DNA from: Glycomyces salinus
GTDB lineage: Bacteria > Actinomycetota > Actinomycetes > Mycobacteriales > Micromonosporaceae
Assembly (NCBI RefSeq): GCF_016428645.1
Contig: NZ_JAELXW010000069.1
Location: 1-46,377, forward strand
Length of the DNA stretch: 46,377 nucleotides
Direction: 5' to 3'
Shown here: positions 41,669-46,377 of the stretch, in pieces
Position numbering within the stretch: position 1 is the stretch's first letter
Layout: the number at the start of each line of letters is the position of its first letter
Notes under the pieces: model-generated
Seen by the model: the letters and a program-made list of their open reading frames with translations, nothing else
What the model was told of the DNA's origin: nothing
Databases searched by the model: none
Translations under genes and position numbers: made by a program

Positions 41669-42342
41669 CCATGGACATCGCCGACATCGAGCCGGTCGAC
41701 CGGGAGTCGACGGCGGGGATCATCGCCCACCGGCTTCGCGAGGTGATCATGAACGGCTCGCTGTCGCCGGGAACCCAGCTCGGCGAGGCCGAGCTGGCGC
41801 GCCGCTTCAACGTGTCGAGGGGCCCGCTGCGGGAGGCGATGCAGCGGCTGGTCTCGGAGGGCCTGCTGCGCAGCGAGCGGTACCGCGGGCTGTTCGTGAT
41901 CGAGCTCGAACCCGGCGACGTGCGCGACATCTACGCCGCGCGCTTGGCGATCGAGCGGGCCGCCGCACTGGAGGTCATGAGCGGCGACCGCGACAGTGCG
42001 GCCGCGATGCTCGACGAGACGGTCTGGGCGATGGTCGCGGCCGCCGAGGACAACGACCCCACGGCGCTGTCCGATGCGGACCTGCGATTCCACGAGGTCC
42101 TCATCGCGGCCTCGGGCAGCAAGCGACTGGCCAGGATGGCGCGCGTGCTGCTCATCGAGACCAGGATGTGCCTGGCCCAGCTCCAGTCCACTTACCGGCG
42201 CGTGGACGAGCGCGTCGCCGAGCACGGCCGGATCACCCAGGCGATCCGGGACGGCGACACTCCAGCGGTCCTGGCCCTGCTGGAGGACCACATGGAGGAC
42301 GCCGTCCAGCGCCTGGCCCCCGGGACGACGCTCCGCGGCTGA
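41665..42342 (+). CDS. GntR-family regulator, FadR/FCD subfamily
   Basis: A 225-aa protein. The winged helix is at about residues 15-80 (IAHRLREVIMNGSLSPGTQLGE in part, AELARRFNVSRGPLREAMQRL). The all-helical FCD domain follows with the metal/acid-binding pattern AARLAIERAAALEVM, DLRFHEVLIAASGS and EHGRITQAIRDGD. ATG 41665 overlaps the previous stop (ATGA). FCD regulators bind small organic acids. The palindrome TTGTNNACAA in three promoters of this cluster is of the FadR-subfamily size and symmetry, so this protein probably controls all of them, including its own operon. Confidence 0.92.
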   Translation: MTMDIADIEPVDRESTAGIIAHRLREVIMNGSLSPGTQLGEAELARRFNVSRGPLREAMQRLVSEGLLRSERYRGLFVIELEPGDVRDIYAARLAIERAAALEVMSGDRDSAAAMLDETVWAMVAAAEDNDPTALSDADLRFHEVLIAASGSKRLARMARVLLIETRMCLAQLQSTYRRVDERVAEHGRITQAIRDGDTPAVLALLEDHMEDAVQRLAPGTTLRG

Positions 42343-42363
42343 CCGCGAGCGGCGCCGCGGGCC

Positions 42364-43821
42364 TCACATCGCCACGGCGATGTACTTGGTCTCGAGGAAC
42401 TCGTCGATGCCCACTCTGCCGCCCTCGCGCCCGAGGCCGGACTGCTTGACCCCGCCGAAGGGCGCGGCCGGATTGGACACGATGCCCTGGTTCAGCCCGA
42501 CCATCCCGGCCTCCAGCCGCTCGGCTACCCGCAGTGCCCGCTTGAGGTCACTGGTGTAGAGGTAGCTGACCAGGCCGTACTCGGTGTCGTTGGCGACGCG
42601 CACCGCCTCGTCCTCGGTGTCGAACGTCGAGATCGGGGCCACCGGTCCGAAGATCTCCTCGGAGGACATCCGCGCCTCGGCCGGGACGTCGGCCAGCACC
42701 GTCGGACGGTAGAAGTGACCCGGACCGTCCACTCCAGAGCCGCCGGTGAGCAGCCTGGCGCCGCGTTCGGTGGCGTCCGAGACCAGTTCGGTCACCTTGG
42801 TCAGGGCCGCGTCGTCGATCAGCGGTCCGACCACGACGCCGTCCTCGGTGCCGCGCCCGATCGGCTGCGCGGCCATCCGCTCGGCCATCCGGCTCGCGAA
42901 CTCGTCGGCGACTTCGCGCTGCACGTAGAACCGGTTGGCGGCCGTGCACGCCTCGCCGATGTTGCGCATCTTGGCCTGCATCGCGCCGTCGACGGCCGCG
43001 TCCAGGTCGGCGTCGGCGAAGACCACGAACGGAGCGTTGCCTCCCAGCTCCATCGAGGTTCGCAGCACCTTGTCGGCGCACTGCTCCAGCAGCCTGCGCC
43101 CGACGGCGGTGGAGCCGGTGAACGACAGCTTGCGCGCCCGGCCGTCCCGGATCAGCGGCTCCATGACGCCGCCGGCGTCGGTGGTGGTGACGACATTGAG
43201 GACGCCGTCCGGCAGCCCGGCATCGGCGAGGATCTGCGCCAGCGCGAGCATCGACAGCGGCGTCTGGGCGGCGGGCTTGATCACCGAGGTGCAGCCGGCC
43301 GCGATCGCCGGACCGATCTTGCGCGTCCCCATGGCCATCGGGAAGTTCCACGGCGTGACCAGCAGCGAGGGTCCGACCGGCTGCCTGGTGACCAGGAAGC
43401 GGCCCGTGCCGTTCGGGGCGGTCGCGTAGCCGCCGTCGATGCGCACCGCCTCCTCGGAGAACCAGCGGAAGAACTCCGCGGCGTAGGCGATCTCGCCGCG
43501 CGACTCGGCCAGCGGCTTGCCCATCTCGAGGGTCATCAGCAGCGCGAGCTCGTCGACTCGGGAGGTCAGCTCCTCGTAGGCCCGGTGCAGGATCTCGCCG
43601 CGCTCGCGCGGCGGGTGGCTCGCCCAGGAGTCCTGGGCGGCGACCGCCGCGTCCAAGGCGGCGGCACCGTCGGCGGGGGCGGCGTCGGCGACCCGGCACA
43701 GCACCTCGCCGGTGGCCGGGTCGCGGACCTCGAAGGTCTGGCCCGAGCTTGCCGGGGTCCACTTGCCGCCGATGAACAGCTCCTTGCCGACGCCGTCTAC
43801 GACGCTGGTTTCACTTGGCAT
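42364..43821 (-). CDS. NAD(P)-dependent aldehyde dehydrogenase, succinate-semialdehyde dehydrogenase type
   Basis: A 485-aa protein. VTPWNFPMAMGTRKIGPA, FTGSTAVGRRLL, MELGGNAPFVVF (Glu258) and EACTAANRFYV (Cys292) are the ALDH catalytic blocks in the GabD-like wording. Cytoplasmic oxidation of succinate semialdehyde or a related semialdehyde to the acid is expected. AAGGAG is 9 nt before the ATG. It is divergent from the aminotransferase gene, with the third operator in the gap. 2-oxoglutarate semialdehyde is an alternative substrate, which would link it to the kdgD operon, but regulation points to the aminotransferase. Confidence 0.92.
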   Translation of the reverse strand: MPSETSVVDGVGKELFIGGKWTPASSGQTFEVRDPATGEVLCRVADAAPADGAAALDAAVAAQDSWASHPPRERGEILHRAYEELTSRVDELALLMTLEMGKPLAESRGEIAYAAEFFRWFSEEAVRIDGGYATAPNGTGRFLVTRQPVGPSLLVTPWNFPMAMGTRKIGPAIAAGCTSVIKPAAQTPLSMLALAQILADAGLPDGVLNVVTTTDAGGVMEPLIRDGRARKLSFTGSTAVGRRLLEQCADKVLRTSMELGGNAPFVVFADADLDAAVDGAMQAKMRNIGEACTAANRFYVQREVADEFASRMAERMAAQPIGRGTEDGVVVGPLIDDAALTKVTELVSDATERGARLLTGGSGVDGPGHFYRPTVLADVPAEARMSSEEIFGPVAPISTFDTEDEAVRVANDTEYGLVSYLYTSDLKRALRVAERLEAGMVGLNQGIVSNPAAPFGGVKQSGLGREGGRVGIDEFLETKYIAVAM

Positions 43822-43859
43822 CGGATCACACTCCTTTGATCGCTCTCAGCGTTCCACGC

Positions 43860-43889
43860 TTGCCCCGCGGAACCAATGTGTAGTATTGT
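43860..43889 (+). promoter_or_regulatory. promoter of the aminotransferase gene
   Basis: TTGCCC (43860-43865), 18 bp, TATTGT (43884-43889). The -10 runs into the GntR-type operator. Confidence 0.45.
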
Positions 43890-43896
43890 CGACAAT
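43885..43896. promoter_or_regulatory. GntR/FadR-type operator, copy 3
   Basis: The perfect palindrome ATTGTCGACAAT lies between the divergent aldehyde dehydrogenase and aminotransferase genes, 64 bp from the former's start. It is identical to copy 2. Confidence 0.8.
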
Positions 43897-43962
43897 CTAC
43901 AACCTGAGCCTACTCGGCTCGTTCTCGTACGGGTTCCCGCCTTCGGTTAGGAGCACACTGTC

Positions 43963-45216
43963 ATGGCTCGGCTTTCCCCGCAACTCAAGCAGGCGACCCC
44001 GGTCGTCGCCGACCACGGCGAGGGCGTCCACCTCTACGACACCGAGGGGCGCCGCTATCTGGACTTCACCGCCGGGATCGGCGTGACCAGCACCGGACAC
44101 TGTCACCCGCGCGTGGTGCGGGCCGCCCAAGAGCAGGTCGGCAAGCTGATCCACGGCCAGTACACCACGGTGATGCACCAGCCGCTGCTGGAACTGACTC
44201 GCCGCCTGGGCGGCGTCCTCCCCGAGGGGCTGGACTCGCTGTTCTTCTCCAACTCCGGCAGCGAGGCCGTCGAGGCCGCGCTGCGGCTGAGCAGGCAGGC
44301 CACCGGCCGCCCGAACATCCTGGTCTTCCAGGGCGGCTTCCACGGCCGGACGGTCGCGGCCGCATCGCTGACCACCTCCGGCACCCGCTTCAGCGCCGGG
44401 TTCTCACCGCTGATGTCGGGCGTGCACATGGCGCCGTTCCCCTACGCCTACCGCTACGGCTGGGACGAGCGCACCGCCACCGAGTTCGCGCTGCGGGAAC
44501 TGGACTACCTGTTCGCGACCGCCACCTCCCCCGAGGAGACGGCCGCGTTCTTCATCGAACCGGTGCTGGGCGAGGGCGGCTACGTCCCGGCCAACGCCGA
44601 ATTCCTCGCCGGGCTGCGCCGCCGCGCCGACGAGCACGGCATCCTGCTGGTGGCCGACGAGATCCAGACCGGTTTCGGGCGCACCGGCAAGTTCTGGGGC
44701 CACGACCACTTCGGCGTCCGCCCGGACATCGTGCTGATCGCCAAGGGCCTGGCCAGCGGCTTCCCGCTGTCCGGCATCGCCGCCTCGGAGGAGCTGATGG
44801 CCAAGGCCTGGCCCGGTTCGCAGGGCGGCACTTACGGCGGCAACGCGGTCGCCTGCGCCGCGGCGGTGGCCACACTGGACGTGATCGAGGAGGAGGGCCT
44901 GGTCGGCAACGCGGCCGCCCGCGGCCTCCAGCTGCTCGAAGGGGCCCGCCACGTCGGCGAGAAGACCCCGGCGATCGGCGACGTCCGCGGGCTCGGCCTG
45001 CTGGTCGGCTCCGAGTTCACCACGCCGGACGGTGAGCCGGACACCGCGACCGCGCAGGCCGCGCAGAAGGCGGCGGCCGCGCGCGGTCTGCTGCTGCTGA
45101 CCTGCGGCGCGCACATGAACGTGGTGCGGATGATCCCGCCGCTGGTCGTCGACGCCGCGCAGGTCGACCAGGCGCTCGAGATCTGGTCCGAGGCCGTGGC
45201 CTCGGCGGTCGAGTAG
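43963..45216 (+). CDS. class III aminotransferase, 4-aminobutyrate/omega-amino acid type
   Basis: A 417-aa protein. LYDTEGRRYLDFTAGIGV, FFSNSGSEAVEAALRLSR, FQGGFHGRTVAAASLT, FIEPVLGEGGYVP, LVADEIQTGFGRTG (cofactor Asp) and IVLIAKGLASGFPLSG (PLP Lys261) are the class III blocks; the EPVLGEGG wording suits GABA-type transaminases. It converts an omega-amino acid to a semialdehyde with 2-oxoglutarate as acceptor. ATG 43963 has AGGAG 9 nt upstream. It pairs with the divergent semialdehyde dehydrogenase through operator copy 3 and is followed 12 bp later by the DUF3830 gene. Confidence 0.92.
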   Translation: MARLSPQLKQATPVVADHGEGVHLYDTEGRRYLDFTAGIGVTSTGHCHPRVVRAAQEQVGKLIHGQYTTVMHQPLLELTRRLGGVLPEGLDSLFFSNSGSEAVEAALRLSRQATGRPNILVFQGGFHGRTVAAASLTTSGTRFSAGFSPLMSGVHMAPFPYAYRYGWDERTATEFALRELDYLFATATSPEETAAFFIEPVLGEGGYVPANAEFLAGLRRRADEHGILLVADEIQTGFGRTGKFWGHDHFGVRPDIVLIAKGLASGFPLSGIAASEELMAKAWPGSQGGTYGGNAVACAAAVATLDVIEEEGLVGNAAARGLQLLEGARHVGEKTPAIGDVRGLGLLVGSEFTTPDGEPDTATAQAAQKAAAARGLLLLTCGAHMNVVRMIPPLVVDAAQVDQALEIWSEAVASAVE

Positions 45217-45228
45217 AGGTACTCCCCC

Positions 45229-45729
45229 ATGACCCGCCACATTACGATCACATTGGAGAAGCGCGGCGTCTCCTGCCGCGCCGCACTGCTGGACGCCGAG
45301 GCCCCGCGCACCTGCGCCGCGGTGTGGGACGCGCTGCCGCAGGGCAGTTCGGCCTACCACGCCAAGTACGCCCGCAACGAGGTCTACACGCTGGTGCCGC
45401 CGTTCGCCGATCCGGCGATCGGACTGGAGAACCCCACGATCACCCCGATTCCGGGCGACGTCGTGTACTTCGGCTTCGAGGCGTGGCAGATCGGTAATCC
45501 CGCATACGGCTACGACGAGGGCAGCGAGGCGCACAGCGACCAGGGCGCCACGGACCTGGCGATCTTCTACGGACGCAACAACCTGCTCATCAACGGCGAC
45601 GCGGGCTGGGTGCCCGGCAACGTGTTCGCCACCATCGTCGAGGGCCTGCCGGAGATGGCCGAAGCCGCGCAGGACCTGTGGCTGCGCGGCGTCGAAGGCG
45701 AGACCCTGACCTTCACCAGAGACGAGTGA
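45229..45729 (+). CDS. DUF3830 family protein (cyclophilin-like fold)
   Basis: A 166-aa protein. ITITLEKRGVSCRAALLDAEAPRTCAAVWDALP (given in part), YHAKYARNEVYTLVPP, TITPIPGDVVYFGFE and DLAIFYGRNNLLI match the DUF3830 pattern; members have, to my knowledge, a cyclophilin-like beta-barrel. No catalytic role is established. It begins 12 bp after the aminotransferase stop, so it is in the same operon and regulon. Such proteins recur beside amidases and Asp/Glu-racemase-fold enzymes, so they may bind a pathway intermediate (inference). A 14-bp perfect hairpin follows. Confidence 0.82.
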   Translation: MTRHITITLEKRGVSCRAALLDAEAPRTCAAVWDALPQGSSAYHAKYARNEVYTLVPPFADPAIGLENPTITPIPGDVVYFGFEAWQIGNPAYGYDEGSEAHSDQGATDLAIFYGRNNLLINGDAGWVPGNVFATIVEGLPEMAEAAQDLWLRGVEGETLTFTRDE

Positions 45730-45985
45730 GTCCCTTCGCGGGCTGACGGCGGGTGCCGTCAGCCCGCGCGCCATGCGAGCGCGGCCAGGATCTCGACCGG
45801 CTCGGACCGGTGGAACGGCCCCGAGTGGACTCGGGAAGAAACCATCCACAGCGAAGACGCGGTTCCCGGGCGGCTCGGACTCGTGTCGGGCGGCGTGGCG
45901 CCGACGGTGCCAGGCCGTCCGGACGGATGCAGCCGTCCGGGCCTTGCCCGGGCAGGGCCAGGTCGGTCGTGCCGGTCATGTCCAT
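45713..45985 (-). CDS. short ORF with an ideal ribosome site, function unknown
   Basis: A 90-aa ORF starting MDMTGTTDLALPGQGPDG. AAGGAGGTGAC lies directly before ATG 45985, a near-complete anti-SD match. The second half is Arg/Ser-rich, reads through the terminator hairpin and ends 17 bp inside the DUF3830 gene, so only the first 40-50 codons may matter or the frame may be broken. Another frame ends HRSEPVEILAALAWRAG at 45761 and looks more protein-like, which hints at a frameshift. It resembles no family I know. Confidence 0.35.
   Translation of the reverse strand: MDMTGTTDLALPGQGPDGCIRPDGLAPSAPRRPTRVRAAREPRLRCGWFLPESTRGRSTGPSRSRSWPRSHGARADGTRRQPAKGLTRLW
45737..45768. terminator. perfect 14-bp hairpin after the DUF3830 gene
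   Basis: CGCGGGCTGACGGC (45737-45750) and GCCGTCAGCCCGCG (45755-45768) with loop GGGT start 7 bp after the stop. It is a very stable stem without a T-tract. Confidence 0.8.
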
Positions 45986-46000
45986 GTCACCTCCTTGCGG

Positions 46001-46377
46001 TTACGTTCGCTGCCAGTGCCGGTGGCGTTGCTGGCGGTGGTTGTCTTGCCGGTCCTCTCCGGTGGTTGCCCCGCTGGTCCTCGCCGGTGGTCCGGTTCGG
46101 CCGGCTCCCGCCTTGGCCGTGCTCTGGTGCGGTTCGCCTCCTGGTGGCGGCGCTGTCCGCAACGGCAGTGCCCGGGTCGGGTTCGCTGCTGGCGGTTCGT
46201 CTCCTTCCCGCGCCGTCCCTTGCCGGTGGCGGCGCCGCTCGTGTGCGGGCAGCGGCCACCCGGGGGCCGGGAGCTGGTGGTGGCGGTGTGGCGCGGTGCC
46301 CGTGGCCGGGTCGTTCGGCGTGGGGCCGCCGGGTGTGTGCACCGTCCCCGCGCTCCGGTGGGACCGGTGCGCGCGCT
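46001..46377 (-). CDS. low-complexity Pro/Arg/Thr/His-rich ORF, open at the window edge
   Basis: The minus-strand frame is open from the edge to a TAA at 46001-46003, about 125 codons, with no recognisable domain (QLPAPGWPLPAHERRRHRQG, TSGATTGEDRQDNHRQQRHR). The plus strand here is unusually rich in G and T, with many CCGGTGG units. Its stop lies 15 nt before the ATG of the next short ORF, with an ideal ribosome site between, an operon-like layout that slightly supports it. It could also be non-coding. Confidence 0.25.
   Translation of the reverse strand, partial: RAHRSHRSAGTVHTPGGPTPNDPATGTAPHRHHQLPAPGWPLPAHERRRHRQGTAREGDEPPAANPTRALPLRTAPPPGGEPHQSTAKAGAGRTGPPARTSGATTGEDRQDNHRQQRHRHWQRT

Noticed and set aside
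46001..46377. CCGGTGG-type repeats as a CRISPR array or satellite
   Set aside because: The units are short, irregular and without uniform spacers; they look like composition bias.

Overview
The window is high-GC DNA (about 70 % by eye) with actinobacterial habits: many GTG/TTG starts, 4-bp ATGA/GTGA gene overlaps, several leaderless promoters (a TANNNT box 6-7 nt before the start codon), secreted CBM2/Fn3 proteins and an LAAC-type lipobox. A free-living, plant-polymer-degrading actinomycete fits (Glycomyces- or Streptomyces-like lifestyle). The genus cannot be fixed from sequence alone. I see no rRNA, tRNA, CRISPR array, transposase or phage gene.

Region 1 (1-6.8 kb): the end of a ROK-family protein, a BadF/GlcNAc-kinase-type sugar kinase coupled to a GH4 6-phospho-glycosidase, a divergent secreted discoidin-CBM-metallophosphoesterase, and an MFS transporter coupled to a TolB-like propeller protein.

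Region 2 (6.7-24 kb) is an acidic-sugar locus. A seven-gene minus-strand operon encodes a sugar ABC transporter (binding protein and two permeases), 5-dehydro-4-deoxyglucarate dehydratase, a glucarate-dehydratase-type enolase, a 2-hydroxyacid dehydrogenase and a DUF2264 protein. It is divergent from an IclR regulator. Next come a uronate-dehydrogenase-like SDR and a secreted CBM2-Fn3-beta-helix protein. Then a mannonate dehydratase - fructuronate reductase - glucuronate isomerase operon is divergent from a LacI regulator with two matching operators. Both the oxidative (aldarate) and the isomerase routes for hexuronates are therefore side by side.

Region 3 (24-35.5 kb): a MocR regulator divergent from a PLP decarboxylase, a beta-hydroxyacid dehydrogenase and a phosphotransferase; small membrane proteins; a TIM-barrel glycosidase-like protein; an ABC-2 exporter beside a NarL-type two-component pair; and a very acidic protein with eight exact-length 13-residue DxDGDG repeats.

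Region 4 (35.5-46.4 kb): a lipoprotein and a large membrane protein, then a catabolic cluster of unknown substrate. It holds an amidase, a 2-hydroxyacid dehydrogenase, two maleate-isomerase/arylmalonate-decarboxylase-fold paralogues, a GntR/FadR regulator, a semialdehyde dehydrogenase, a class III aminotransferase and a DUF3830 protein. Three copies of the palindrome ATTGTCGACAAT (one with a single change) sit on the promoters of this cluster, so it looks like one regulon and is the best candidate for an undescribed pathway. The last 0.6 kb is low-complexity and poorly explained.
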